Source: Paenarthrobacter aurescens TC1
Lineage (GTDB): Bacteria; Actinomycetota; Actinomycetes; Actinomycetales; Micrococcaceae
NCBI GenBank assembly: GCA_000014925.1
Contig: CP000474.1
Location: 558,001 to 622,000, forward strand
Direction: 5' to 3'
Length of the DNA stretch: 64,000 nt
Positions 14,906-23,799 of the stretch are shown in pieces. Below the pieces are notes generated by a model. It did not search any database. It was not told where the DNA came from and worked only from the letters and a program-made list of their open reading frames with translations. The translations under genes and the position numbers were made by a program. Position 1 is the first letter of the stretch, and each line of letters begins with the position of its first letter.

Positions 14906-15981
14906 GATTTCCTTGCTTCCTTGGCCAGCAGCCAGACGAGGTAGATACCGCCGATGCACACGGTCACAACACCCACGGGCAGTTGGATCGGAGCAAACAA
15001 GCGCTGTGCCGCGAGGTCGCTGGCCACCAGGAGGAACGCGCCCATCACCGCGGAGGGGACCAGGGTGATGCCGGCACTCCGGGTCAGCCGACGGGCAAGC
15101 TGCGGTGCGGCCAGGGCAACGAACGCGATGGGTCCGGCCACGGCGGTGACGGCTGCCGTCAACGCGACGCCCAGGATCAGCAACAGCAAACGGGTCGGTT
15201 CTGCCCGGACGCCCAAGGCGCGGGCGGCGTCGTCGCCCATTTCCAGAAGCTGCATCCGACGCGCCACTGCCAGCGTGGACAAGCCAACCACAACAACCAC
15301 GACGGCGGCAGGCGCCGCTTGCTCCCAGGTGATGCCGTTGAGGGTCCCGGCTCCCCAGACAGCTGCCGCCAAAGCAGCCTCCAGTTCCGCTTGCAGGATC
15401 AGCCAGTGGTTCAAGGCGGCCAGCATCGCGCTGATGCCGATGCCCACGATGATGAGCCGGAAACCTTGGGAGCCGCGACGGTAGGCGAGCAGGTACACGG
15501 CCAGCGCTGTGAGGATTCCGCCAACAAGGGCTCCCACCGCGACGCCAAGGTAGCCGCCGCCAACGGTCAGCATCACGATCAAGGCTCCCGTATACGCCCC
15601 GGTGTTGAAGCCGATGATGTCCGGGCTGCCCAGCGGGTTGCGGGTCATGGATTGGAAGATGCCACCGCTCATTCCCAGGGCCGCGCCGAACACAAGTGCC
15701 GAAAGAACGCGGGGGAGGCGCCACTCCATGATGATGGTTTGGGCCAGTCCCGGCGCATCGCCTGTAAAGGCCTGCAGGACTTGTGGCACGGAGACGTCGT
15801 AGTCGCCCGTTGCGAGCGAAACGACGGCCACGGTTAGCGCTGCCAGAACAAGTGGTATGCAGACGAGGATGCTGCGGACATCGAACCGGACGCTCAGAGT
15901 ACGGTTGCGCACCAAGGCAGTAGGCCGGCCGAAGTCGACGCGGGCCCCGGCTTCCAAACGGCCGGGTTCGAGGCGACTCAC
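14902..15981 (-). CDS. Iron-siderophore ABC permease (FecCD family), second subunit
   Basis: 359 aa with about nine to ten membrane segments. FecCD marks are LPRVLSALVFGAALGMSGGIFQSMTRNPLGSPDIIGFNTGA and the late GPIAFVALAAPQLARRLT that contacts the ATPase. The 50-residue N-terminal tail is cytoplasmic. Its start overlaps the first permease's stop region (15978-15981) and its own stop overlaps the ATPase start, so the three proteins are probably made in step. Confidence 0.93.
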   Translation of the reverse strand: MSRLEPGRLEAGARVDFGRPTALVRNRTLSVRFDVRSILVCIPLVLAALTVAVVSLATGDYDVSVPQVLQAFTGDAPGLAQTIIMEWRLPRVLSALVFGAALGMSGGIFQSMTRNPLGSPDIIGFNTGAYTGALIVMLTVGGGYLGVAVGALVGGILTALAVYLLAYRRGSQGFRLIIVGIGISAMLAALNHWLILQAELEAALAAAVWGAGTLNGITWEQAAPAAVVVVVVGLSTLAVARRMQLLEMGDDAARALGVRAEPTRLLLLILGVALTAAVTAVAGPIAFVALAAPQLARRLTRSAGITLVPSAVMGAFLLVASDLAAQRLFAPIQLPVGVVTVCIGGIYLVWLLAKEARKS

Positions 15982-17072
15982 AGCCCACTCACTTTCCGAC
16001 GCCGCGCCAAGGTGATAAGCACCGGCGCGCCGATGAACGCCGTCACCACGCCAACCTGGAGCTCACCTGGTGCGGCAACCCTGCCCACAACATCCGACAC
16101 CAGGAGCAGGATGGGGGAGAGGATCACTGTGGTGGCCATGATCCAGCGCTGGTCCGGTCCCACGATCCAGCGGGCTACGTGCGGAATCATGAGCCCCACA
16201 AAACCAATTGCACCGGCACCGGCTGTTGCGGCTCCGCTGAGGAGGGTGATGGCCACGACGCCCAGGATGCGCGTCCGGTTGACGTTGGCGCCGAGGGACG
16301 TGGCGAGGTCGTCGCCCAGTGCCACGGCATTGAGCCCGCGGACGCAGAACAGCGCCACCAGCAAGCCCACGCCCATGAACGGCGCCACGGTCACCACCGA
16401 CTCCATGCTCCGTGTGTCCAACGAGCCGATGCTCCACGAGCGCAGGTGATCGAAGGCCTTGGGGTTCAGGAGGGTGAGTCCGGAGCCAATACCTGTGAGG
16501 ACCGCACCCAAGGCAACACCCGCGAGCGTCAGCCGGATAGGGTTCACCACGTTCCTGCCGGAGGTGCCAATCACGTACACGGCAGCAGTGGTCAGGATGG
16601 CGCCAATAAAGGCGAACCACATGTAGCCACTGAGAGAGCCGATCCCAAAGACGCCAATGGCGATCACGATGGCAAAGGAAGCGCCCGCGTTGACGCCCAG
16701 GATGCCGGGATCTGCCAGGGGATTCCGCGTGATGGCTTGGATGAGCGCGCCGGCTACGCCCAGGGCAACCCCGACGGCGATGCCCATCAGAGTACGCGGC
16801 AGCCGATTCTGAAGGATGATGGCGTGATCCGCCGTGTCCTGGGGGTTGGTGAACGCTTCAAGGACTGTTGACGCCGGGATGAATTTGGCTCCCACGCCCA
16901 GACTTAGGATCGCGGCGCCCAAGAGGACTGCCGCGGCAAGGACCAGGAAGAGGATCCGCCAGCGGGACTTATTGACGACGCCGGAACGTGGGGCCGCGCT
17001 GTTGGCCGGGAGGGCGACGGTGGCTGGCCCGCCGTGGCGCGGCTTGGGCGCGGGGGCGGTCAGTTGGGACAT
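15978..17072 (-). CDS. Iron-siderophore ABC permease (FecCD family), first subunit
   Basis: 364 aa from ATG 17072; ATG 17105 would add 11 residues, and neither has a clear ribosome site. FecCD motifs are LPRTLMGIAVGVALGVAGAL with QAITRNPLADPGILGVNAGA, and AIGFVGLMIPHVARWIVG near the end. A Pro/Ala-rich tail of about 40 residues precedes the first membrane segment. It heads the minus-strand importer operon, opposite the binding lipoprotein gene, with the iron box between. Confidence 0.92.
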   Translation of the reverse strand: MSQLTAPAPKPRHGGPATVALPANSAAPRSGVVNKSRWRILFLVLAAAVLLGAAILSLGVGAKFIPASTVLEAFTNPQDTADHAIILQNRLPRTLMGIAVGVALGVAGALIQAITRNPLADPGILGVNAGASFAIVIAIGVFGIGSLSGYMWFAFIGAILTTAAVYVIGTSGRNVVNPIRLTLAGVALGAVLTGIGSGLTLLNPKAFDHLRSWSIGSLDTRSMESVVTVAPFMGVGLLVALFCVRGLNAVALGDDLATSLGANVNRTRILGVVAITLLSGAATAGAGAIGFVGLMIPHVARWIVGPDQRWIMATTVILSPILLLVSDVVGRVAAPGELQVGVVTAFIGAPVLITLARRRKVSGL

Positions 17073-17177
17073 AACGCCGTCAGTGGGGACACAACAGGGG
17101 ACCATTCCGGAGAGGTGGGGCAGTAATGGGTGGCCAGTCCGTGACTGTCGTCACAACGTCACGAATGTGTGCCTTAA

Positions 17178-17196
17178 TTAGGTTAGCCTTACCCAG
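17178..17196. promoter_or_regulatory. DtxR/IdeR-type iron box overlapping the -10 of the lipoprotein gene
   Basis: TTAGGTTAGCCTTACCCAG matches the 19-bp palindromic IdeR/DmdR consensus at 15-16 positions. It lies between divergent arms of the iron importer. TAGCCT (17184-17189) inside it is six bases before GTG 17196, so the box would cover the promoter and repressor binding would block transcription when iron is plentiful. Confidence 0.85.
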
Positions 17197-18263
17197 TGAA
17201 AAATGACGATTTTGAAGTACAGCCGCGCAAGGCCTCCCCTCGTCGCAAATCTGCAGTGCGCAAGCTTGCCATGAAGGTGGCCGGCGCTGCCGTGGCGGTG
17301 GGTCTCCTCGCGGGCTGCGGCACCAGTGGTGGCTCCGGCTCCACCGCCGGCAACGCCGATGTTGCCACGGGTGGTTCCAAGTTCACTACCGCGGACCAGG
17401 AAACGGCCAAGCTCGGCACGGACGCTGCCCCCGGCGTCTTCCCCCGCACCCTCAAGCACGCCAACGGTGAGACCACCCTGGAGAAGAAGCCCACCCGCGT
17501 TGTGGTCCTCGACACCGGTGAGTTGGACGACGTCGTGACCCTTGGCATCACCCCGGTAGGCATGGCTACCACCGAAGGCGCCAACCCTGTCCCCACCTAC
17601 CTGGCCGACAAGGTCAAAGACGTGGAGTCGGTGGGCACCATCCAGGACCTCAACCTGGAAGCGATCGCTGCGCTGAAGCCGGACCTGATCCTGGGCAGCC
17701 AGCTCCGTGCTGACAAGCTGTACAAGCAACTGTCCGCCATCGCTCCCACGGTCTTCAGCATCCGCCCCGGCTTCCCGTGGAAGGAAAACTTCCTCCTGGT
17801 GGGCAAGTCCCTGGGCGAGGAAGACAAGGCCGTCAAGGCGCTCAACGACTACCAAACAGCAGCAGACGCCCTCAAGGCAGACGTGAAGGGCGACCCCAAG
17901 ATCTCCCTGGTGCGCTTCCTGCCGGGCAAGATCCGCCTGTACGCAAACAAATCGCTGATCGGCGTCATCTTGAAGGATGCCGGCCTTGCCCGTCCGGAGA
18001 ACCAGGACATTGATGAACTCGCTGCCGAGATTTCGGCCGAGAACATTGAACAAGGCGACGCCGACTGGATCTTCTACAGCAGCTACGGTGATCCCGCAGC
18101 AACCGGAGAAACCTCCGTGGTTGAAGGTGCCGTATGGCCCAAGCTCGGCGCAGTGAAAGCCGGGCAGGCAAAGTCAGTCAGCGACGACGTCTGGTTCCTC
18201 GGCCTCGGCCCCACCGGTGCGCAGCTGATCCTGAAGGACCTCCGCAGCATGCTGGTCAGCTAA
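17196..18263 (+). CDS. Iron-siderophore binding lipoprotein (FepB/FhuD-like)
   Basis: 355 aa, GTG start. A basic N-terminal region (PRRKSAVRKLAMK) leads to a signal peptide ending in the lipobox LLAGC. The mature part has TRVVVLDTGELDDVVTLGITPVG and EAIAALKPDLILGSQ, the paired lobes of type III periplasmic-binding folds, with a joining helix. It would capture ferric siderophore and deliver it to the FecCD permeases encoded divergently. No ribosome site precedes the GTG, fitting a leaderless messenger. Confidence 0.93.
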   Translation: MKNDDFEVQPRKASPRRKSAVRKLAMKVAGAAVAVGLLAGCGTSGGSGSTAGNADVATGGSKFTTADQETAKLGTDAAPGVFPRTLKHANGETTLEKKPTRVVVLDTGELDDVVTLGITPVGMATTEGANPVPTYLADKVKDVESVGTIQDLNLEAIAALKPDLILGSQLRADKLYKQLSAIAPTVFSIRPGFPWKENFLLVGKSLGEEDKAVKALNDYQTAADALKADVKGDPKISLVRFLPGKIRLYANKSLIGVILKDAGLARPENQDIDELAAEISAENIEQGDADWIFYSSYGDPAATGETSVVEGAVWPKLGAVKAGQAKSVSDDVWFLGLGPTGAQLILKDLRSMLVS

Positions 18264-18308
18264 CGCCGCCAGCTCACACAAGCACCCCCAACACAAGCAC
18301 CCCAACAA

Positions 18309-18350
18309 ACGACGGTCGGCCCTCACCGGAAAGGTGAGGGCCGCCGTCGT
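18309..18350. terminator. Bidirectional terminator with a one-base bulge
   Basis: ACGACGGTCGGCCCTCACC pairs with GGTGAGGGCCGCCGTCGT around a GGAAA loop, leaving a single T unpaired on the left arm. It lies between convergent genes, is followed by TATT on the plus strand, and closely resembles the hairpin at 14032. Confidence 0.88.
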
Positions 18351-18362
18351 TATTGCTGGTAA

Positions 18363-18995
18363 TTAGGCCTTGCGGGGGATTCCCGTGCGTGCCATGGCCT
18401 CGGCGTAGGCGCCGTGGATGGCATCCAGGTATTCCTGCTGGCGGGCCGGGGTGCCGGCAAACGAGCGGCCGCCGAGCGAGCGGACCTTGAAGGTCTTGAA
18501 CCCGCGGCGGGCGATGCTGGCCGGTGCGGCCTTCATGAGCTGGTCGGCCAGGCGGTGTGCCTCGTTGCCGTGTGCCACCAAAGCGGACGTGCGCGGAAGG
18601 AGCTGAAGGAGACGCAGGAGCGGCTTGAGTCCCTCGGTGATGTTGGCCGGAGTGAGCTTGCCCGGTTCCTCGGTGGGTTCGATCCACGGGTACGCGTTCC
18701 AGGGCATCATGAGCTCGGGGCGGAGGCCCAGCTGCCACTGCATGCCGAGCATGCGGGTAGTGGCTTCCTCGTCACCCGGGGTGATGAAACCTTCGCCGGT
18801 ATTGGTGCGCTGATTGGAGAAAAGGCTGACGATGCGGCAGTCATCCATGCTGTGGGCGGGGTCGATGTAAAGGACCTCGCTGCCCGGCTTCTGGACCTTG
18901 ATGGAGTCGCACAGCTCGTTGACCTCGGCGATGTGCGGTTCATAGCGGCGGTTCCAGAGGATTTCTTCGGGTGATTCAGTCGCCAGTTCTTGCAT
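18363..18995 (-). CDS. Uracil-DNA-glycosylase-superfamily protein
   Basis: 210 aa. YIDPAHSMDDCRIVSLF, the GEGFITPGDEEATTRML segment, MMPWNAYPW (comparable to the NxxPW region of UDG-like proteins) and SALVAHGNEAHRLAD (comparable to the late His-containing loop) support the fold. Catalytic residues are not fully standard, so activity on uracil in DNA is only likely. It stands alone between the iron importer and purA. A CTAACCTTA half of an iron-box-like sequence is about 90 bases upstream. Confidence 0.6.
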   Translation of the reverse strand: MQELATESPEEILWNRRYEPHIAEVNELCDSIKVQKPGSEVLYIDPAHSMDDCRIVSLFSNQRTNTGEGFITPGDEEATTRMLGMQWQLGLRPELMMPWNAYPWIEPTEEPGKLTPANITEGLKPLLRLLQLLPRTSALVAHGNEAHRLADQLMKAAPASIARRGFKTFKVRSLGGRSFAGTPARQQEYLDAIHGAYAEAMARTGIPRKA

Positions 18996-19440
18996 CAGGG
19001 GTTAGGTCTCCTAGGTGTTACAGCGCACCGTTCCAAGGTGCCGCGGGCATGCCGCAGCCAAACCTCAAAGGGTGCTGTTGGGGGCTAACTAACCTTACCG
19101 GACTATGGACGTGAACGGGGCCCGCTTCGGCGCGCCTTTCGAATGCGACGCGGCGTGTTGCCCGGAAACGTGGCCGGCATCTCCACGGCGGCGGGCAGCT
19201 CTCGACGGCAATACGTGGCGCGCACCCATCCCTGACTTATCCACAACTCCGCCCCAACACCAGCCAAACACCAGAGAAACCGTTGTCATCGGCTAAACTT
19301 GGCTGGTAAGAGCCCCGAAACTCTTGCGTATGCCGTGCCCAGTGCCGGCTGCACCAGCTAACGTCGGGGCATTCTCATGTACGGCGTCGAGTCCTGGTCA
19401 TCCGGCTGGGTCTGGGCCCGAAAGAATGGGGGAGGATCCC
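18996..19440. other. Intergenic region between the UDG-like gene and purA
   Basis: 445 bases without a convincing gene. It holds a partial iron-box-like element (TAACTAACCTTACC around 19085-19099) and the purA ribosome site GGGGGAGG just before 19441. In-frame extensions of purA upstream of 19441 lack family similarity. No RNA gene or hairpin of note was seen. Confidence 0.5.
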
Positions 19441-20730
19441 ATGCCCGCTATCGTGATCGTCGGAGCCCAGTGGGGCGACGAAGGCAAAGGCAAAGCAACC
19501 GATCTGCTCGGTGGCCGCGTTGACTACGTGGTCAAGCCCAACGGCGGTAACAACGCCGGGCACACCGTGGTTGTTGGCGGTGAGAAGTATGAGCTGAAGC
19601 TCCTTCCCGCGGGCATCCTGAGCCCGAATGCCATCCCCATTATTGGCAACGGCTGCGTGGTGAACCTTGAGGCCTTGTTCCAGGAAATCGATGGCCTTGA
19701 AGCCCGGGGCGCGGACACATCCCGCCTGCGCGTTTCGGCCAACGCCCACCTGGTTGCCCCGTACCACCAGGTCCTGGACAAGGTGACTGAGCGTTTCCTT
19801 GGCAGCCGCGCCATCGGTACCACCGGCCGCGGCATCGGCCCGGCATACATGGACAAGGTGGCCCGCTTGGGCATCCGCGTCCAGGACGTCTTTGACGAGT
19901 CCATCCTCCGCCAGAAGGTGGAAGGCTCGCTGCGTCAGAAGAACGAACTCCTGGTCAAGGTGTACAACCGCCGCGACATCATTGCGGACGAGATCGTGGA
20001 GTACTTCCTGTCCTTCGCCGAGCGCCTGCGCCCGCTGGTCATCGACAGCACCCTTGAACTGAACAATGCCCTGGATGAAGGCAAGGTTGTGCTCATGGAA
20101 GGTGGCCAGGCAACGTTCCTGGACGTAGACCACGGCACCTACCCGTTCGTCACCTCGTCCAACCCGACGGCCGGCGGCGCGTCCGTTGGCTCGGGCATAG
20201 GCCCCACCCGCATTTCGCGGTCCATCGGCATCATCAAGGCCTACACCACGCGTGTTGGCGCCGGCCCGTTCCCCACGGAACTGTTCGACGAGATGGGCGT
20301 TTACCTGCAGAAGACCGGTGGCGAGTTCGGTGTGAACACCGGCCGTCCCCGCCGCTGCGGTTGGTACGACGCCGTCCTGGCCCGCCACGCTTCCCGCGTC
20401 AACGGCTTCACGGATTACTTCGTCACCAAGCTGGACGTCCTCACGGGCATCGAACAGATCCCGGTTTGTGTTGCCTACGACGTTGACGGTGTGCGCCACG
20501 ATGAAATGCCCATGACGCAGACCGAGTTCCACCACGCGGTGCCCATCTTCGAGTACTTCGACGGCTGGACCGAGGACATCACCGGCGCCCGCACCCTGGA
20601 GGACCTGCCGGAGAACGCGCGCAACTACGTGCTGGCCCTCGAAAAGCTCTCCGGCACGCGTTTCTCGGCCATCGGCGTCGGACCGGACCGCGATCAGACA
20701 ATCGTTGTTCACGATCTGATCAACGACTAA
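19441..20730 (+). CDS. purA: Adenylosuccinate synthetase
   Basis: 429 aa from ATG 19441 with GGGGGAGG upstream. It joins IMP and aspartate using GTP, the first committed step to [20 protein letters not shown] is the GTP-binding loop with the catalytic Asp, [11 protein letters not shown] holds the catalytic His, then [11 protein letters not shown], the RARR-like [14 protein letters not shown] with the aspartate-binding loop, and TKLDVLTG for guanine recognition. The stop overlaps the stop of the convergent DUF2306 gene by four bases. Confidence 0.98.
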   Translation: MPAIVIVGAQWGDEGKGKATDLLGGRVDYVVKPNGGNNAGHTVVVGGEKYELKLLPAGILSPNAIPIIGNGCVVNLEALFQEIDGLEARGADTSRLRVSANAHLVAPYHQVLDKVTERFLGSRAIGTTGRGIGPAYMDKVARLGIRVQDVFDESILRQKVEGSLRQKNELLVKVYNRRDIIADEIVEYFLSFAERLRPLVIDSTLELNNALDEGKVVLMEGGQATFLDVDHGTYPFVTSSNPTAGGASVGSGIGPTRISRSIGIIKAYTTRVGAGPFPTELFDEMGVYLQKTGGEFGVNTGRPRRCGWYDAVLARHASRVNGFTDYFVTKLDVLTGIEQIPVCVAYDVDGVRHDEMPMTQTEFHHAVPIFEYFDGWTEDITGARTLEDLPENARNYVLALEKLSGTRFSAIGVGPDRDQTIVVHDLIND

Positions 20731-21470
20731 GCACTCTTAAGTTCACGACGACGGCGGGTCGCCCGAGGTTCCTCACGGAACTTACGGGCGGCCCGCCGTC
20801 GCTGTATGAAGTACTCGGCCACCACCAGATTGATCACCCAGGCCGCCCCCATGAGCACAGCCCGCACGGTCTGGTCAGTGGGGCCTACGATCAGCATCCA
20901 TGACAGCAGAACCAGCGCCTGCGTCCCGGCTCCCACGGCGATTGCGTAGGCTCGCGTCATCCATGCACCGTGTGCAGCAAAGTCCCGCCGGCGTATCGCC
21001 AGCAGACCCAGCATGATGCTTCCCAGCATTCCGAAGCCGAAGATCAGGCGAAGAACCAGGAGGGACTGGCCGTCGGTTTCCGGGAGGGTGTAGAACACGG
21101 ACATCCACAGGCCGGACAAGGCAGCTAGCAGCCCTGCCGGAACCAGGACGCGCCCGGCTGCCTGGTGCCAGGACCGTGTGCGCCGCTGAGGTTGGGAGCC
21201 GCGTTGACGCGGGTTAACGCGTCGAAGAGCGGGGACGAATTGAATCGCTCCCAGCAGGCTGTACACGGTGACTGTGACGATATGGGTCACCATCGGGATG
21301 GGCGAAGCGAAGAACCTGGCGTTCTCAGGCGTCACAGTTGCGCCGCCGGTGAGTTGGGTGAGGCGCGCCGCGCCGGCGATCACCGGGATGAGGCTGAGGA
21401 TGATCAGCGCTGCGGGCACGCCCCAATTGATGCCGCGGCTCCGCGCCGAGGGGGTGGTTGTGGATGTCAT
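20727..21470 (-). CDS. DUF2306-like multi-pass membrane protein
   Basis: 247 aa from ATG 21470. About six membrane helices, with [43 protein letters not shown] and [15 protein letters not shown] matching DUF2306 proteins of unknown role. The basic tail [19 protein letters not shown] is encoded by the purA-side terminator hairpin. It is divergent from a TetR gene with two operators between, so it is probably repressed by that regulator. Confidence 0.8.
   Translation of the reverse strand: MTSTTTPSARSRGINWGVPAALIILSLIPVIAGAARLTQLTGGATVTPENARFFASPIPMVTHIVTVTVYSLLGAIQFVPALRRVNPRQRGSQPQRRTRSWHQAAGRVLVPAGLLAALSGLWMSVFYTLPETDGQSLLVLRLIFGFGMLGSIMLGLLAIRRRDFAAHGAWMTRAYAIAVGAGTQALVLLSWMLIVGPTDQTVRAVLMGAAWVINLVVAEYFIQRRRAARKFREEPRATRRRRELKSA
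20750..20800. terminator. Terminator hairpin embedded in the DUF2306 coding end
   Basis: GACGGCGGGTCGCCCG (20750-20765) pairs with CGGGCGGCCCGCCGTC (20785-20800) with one mismatched pair. It follows the purA stop by 20 bases, yet lies inside the last codons of the opposite gene. Confidence 0.75.
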
Positions 21471-21524
21471 GGCTGCTGCCTGCGTTCTTGGGTTGTTGGA
21501 TGTTCTTCTATCACCGTGTGGGCT

Positions 21525-21578
21525 AGGTGTACGGTGTACACCTCTGTGGACCAAACACTAGGTGTACGCTGTATACCT
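21525..21578. promoter_or_regulatory. Paired TetR operators
   Basis: AGGTGTACGGTGTACACCT (21525-21543) is a perfect 8-bp-arm palindrome with a 3-base centre. AGGTGTACGCTGTATACCT (21560-21578) matches it with one arm mismatch. Centres are 35 bp apart. They lie between the divergent DUF2306 and TetR genes, so the TetR protein probably represses both directions. Confidence 0.85.
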
Positions 21579-21624
21579 GTCAAGGCCTAAACAGCCGTGG
21601 CTGAGTGTGAAGAAGGGAATTCCC

Positions 21625-22335
21625 ATGACCCAGCTAGTGGAGACGCCGCGGCGGCTTCCTCTGAACCGTGACCGTGTGCTGCGCTCGGCCATTGCCCTGG
21701 CGGACACTGAGGGGATCGAAGCGCTCAGCATGCGCAGGCTGGCGCAGGAGCTTGGCGTTGTTCCCATGGCTCTCTACAAGCACGTCGCTAATAAGGAAGA
21801 ACTCCTTGGCGGCATGGTGGACACCATGGTGGGCGAAATCGAAGCTCCCGTTGCGCGTGCTCCGTGGAAGTCTGCAGTCCGGCAGCGGGTCCTTTCGGCC
21901 AGGCAAGTACTCCTGCGGCACGCCTGGGCACGTCCCGTGATCGAGTCCCGCACTACCGTGACGCCTGCCGTACTCGGGTACATGGACAGCTTTGCGGAGA
22001 TGTTCCTGGCCGGAGGTTTCTCTGCGGACCTCACGCACCACGTGATGCATGCCATGGGTAGCCGAATGTGGGGATTCACCCAGGAAGTCTTTGATGACCC
22101 GGCGGAACCGGGCCCGGACCAACCGGAAATGCAGGCCGCCATGGCACGGCAGATGGCGGAGAACTACCCTAGTCTCTTCAGGATCGCCGTAACGGCGGCA
22201 CATGATGATGAGTCCGTGGTGGGCAGCGGCTGCGACGACCAATTCGAGTTCGAGTTTGCCCTGGACCTGCTCCTGGACGGATTCGAACGGCTCCACCGGC
22301 AGAAGTGGACATCGGACGGGGGTAATCACCGATGA
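21625..22335 (+). CDS. TetR/AcrR-family repressor
   Basis: 236 aa from ATG 21625 with GAAGGGA upstream. The DNA-binding domain is RDRVLRSAIALADTEGIEALSMRRLAQELGVVPMALYKHVANKEELL, typical of TetR proteins with a TetR_C ligand domain. The C-terminal half probably binds the substrate of the efflux pump whose gene starts inside its last codon (ATGA overlap). Two matching operators lie 50-100 bases upstream. Confidence 0.92.
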   Translation: MTQLVETPRRLPLNRDRVLRSAIALADTEGIEALSMRRLAQELGVVPMALYKHVANKEELLGGMVDTMVGEIEAPVARAPWKSAVRQRVLSARQVLLRHAWARPVIESRTTVTPAVLGYMDSFAEMFLAGGFSADLTHHVMHAMGSRMWGFTQEVFDDPAEPGPDQPEMQAAMARQMAENYPSLFRIAVTAAHDDESVVGSGCDDQFEFEFALDLLLDGFERLHRQKWTSDGGNHR

Positions 22336-23789
22336 GCACAGCGATTGACGACGGAGTCGGGTTCCGTTCCCGGCGTGGGCCCATTCTGATTGCGCTGATG
22401 TTGGCCACTGGGCTGGTGGCGATTGATGCCACCATTGTTGCCACGGCCGTGCCGTCCATTGTGGAGGACATCGGCGGTTTCGCCTCATTCCCGTGGCTGT
22501 TTTCGGCCTACCTGTTGGCGCAGGCAGTGTCCGTACCTGTTTACGCCAAACTCTCTGACGTCGTGGGCCGTAAGCCGATGATCCTGGGTGGAATTGGGCT
22601 CTTCCTGCTCGGCTCGATTTTGTGTGGGCTGGCCTGGAGCATGCCGGCTCTCATTGCTTTCCGTGTGCTCCAGGGACTCGGGGCGGGGGCGGTCCAGCCC
22701 GTGGCAATCACAATTGCCGGCGACATTTATACCTTGGCGGAGCGGGCAAAAGTCCAGGGATATCTGGCTAGTGTGTGGGCTGTTTCCTCGGTTGTAGGAC
22801 CCACTCTGGGAGGTGTCTTCGCCTCGCTGGGAATCTGGCGGTGGATCTTCCTGATCAACATCCCGCTGTGCCTGCTGGCGGGATGGATGCTCCTCCGCAC
22901 TTTCCATGAGAACGTGGAGCGGACCAAGCACCGCATCGATTACTTGGGAGCGGGGCTGCTGACCATTTCGTTGAGCCTGCTGATCCTCGGGGCCCTTCAG
23001 GGCGGCCAAGCATGGGCTTGGGACTCGACGATCAGCATCTGCGTTTTTGCCGGCGGAGCCGTGTTGTTCGTTGCTTTTCTCTTGGTGGAAAGGAAGGTTG
23101 CGGAGCCGATCCTGCCACCGTGGGTGGTCTCCCGCAGGCTGCTGGCCACCACGGCGATGATCTCTTTCGGCGTTGGTGCAGTCATGCTCGGGCTGACAAC
23201 GTACGTCCCCACGTTCTTGGAGGGGTCGCTGAAGACTTCACCCCTTCTGGCTGGCCTGGCCTTGGCAGCGTTGACCATCGGCTGGCCCATCAGTGCGTCG
23301 CAAGCCGGCCGGCTCTATCTTCGCATCGGATTTCGGAACACTGCCAGCATCGGCATCGCGATCACGGTGATCGGCGCAGCCGTCCTCGCCCTCACCGCGT
23401 CCACGCCCAGTATCCTGCTCGTGGCCATGGCTTGCTTCATTGTTGGGCTCGGACTCGGGCTCGTGGCAACGCCGAGCCTTATCGCCGCGCAAACCAGCGT
23501 GGAATGGAATGAGCGCGGCGTAGTCACGGGCACCAACCTCTTTGCGCGTTCAATCGGCAGCTCCATTGGCGTGGCTGTTTTCGGTGCCATCGCCAACGCC
23601 ATCTATGCCAGCAGCCCTAGTGGTGGTCCCGATCCGGAAACTACTACGCACGCGTCCTCGGCCGTTTTCCTGGCGGTGCTCGTCAGCGCCGTCCTCACTG
23701 TGGTGGCGGTTCTTGTGATGCCCGCCGACCGAAAGCGCAGCAGCGATGCACCGGCACGGGAGCCCAGCTCGGAACCTGCCAACGACTAG
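22332..23789 (+). CDS. MFS drug exporter of the DHA2 (EmrB/QacA) family
   Basis: 485 aa with about 14 membrane segments. Motif A is AKLSDVVGRKPM, motif C-like sequence is SVVGPTLGGVF, and an early LVAIDATIVATAVPSI is the helix-1 Asp motif of the EmrB/QacA group. It should export a hydrophobic toxic compound by proton exchange. It overlaps the TetR gene, so expression depends on that repressor's ligand. A Ser/Pro-rich cytoplasmic tail ends the protein. Confidence 0.92.
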   Translation: MSTAIDDGVGFRSRRGPILIALMLATGLVAIDATIVATAVPSIVEDIGGFASFPWLFSAYLLAQAVSVPVYAKLSDVVGRKPMILGGIGLFLLGSILCGLAWSMPALIAFRVLQGLGAGAVQPVAITIAGDIYTLAERAKVQGYLASVWAVSSVVGPTLGGVFASLGIWRWIFLINIPLCLLAGWMLLRTFHENVERTKHRIDYLGAGLLTISLSLLILGALQGGQAWAWDSTISICVFAGGAVLFVAFLLVERKVAEPILPPWVVSRRLLATTAMISFGVGAVMLGLTTYVPTFLEGSLKTSPLLAGLALAALTIGWPISASQAGRLYLRIGFRNTASIGIAITVIGAAVLALTASTPSILLVAMACFIVGLGLGLVATPSLIAAQTSVEWNERGVVTGTNLFARSIGSSIGVAVFGAIANAIYASSPSGGPDPETTTHASSAVFLAVLVSAVLTVVAVLVMPADRKRSSDAPAREPSSEPAND

Positions 23790-23799
23790 TCTCGAACAC

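Noticed and set aside
14084..15988. A 634-aa fusion of ABC ATPase with upstream sequence
   Set aside because: The N-terminal 360 residues are an alternate-frame reading of the FecCD permease gene; ATG 14905 overlapping the permease stop is the proper start.
16012..16871. Plus-strand frames of 145-230 aa inside the FecCD permease gene
   Set aside because: They are shadows of a well-supported membrane protein gene and have biased Arg/His/Gly composition without motifs.
19084..19100. A second full iron box before the UDG-like gene
   Set aside because: Only one half (CTAACCTTA) matches; the other half does not fit the palindrome, so it is reported only as partial.
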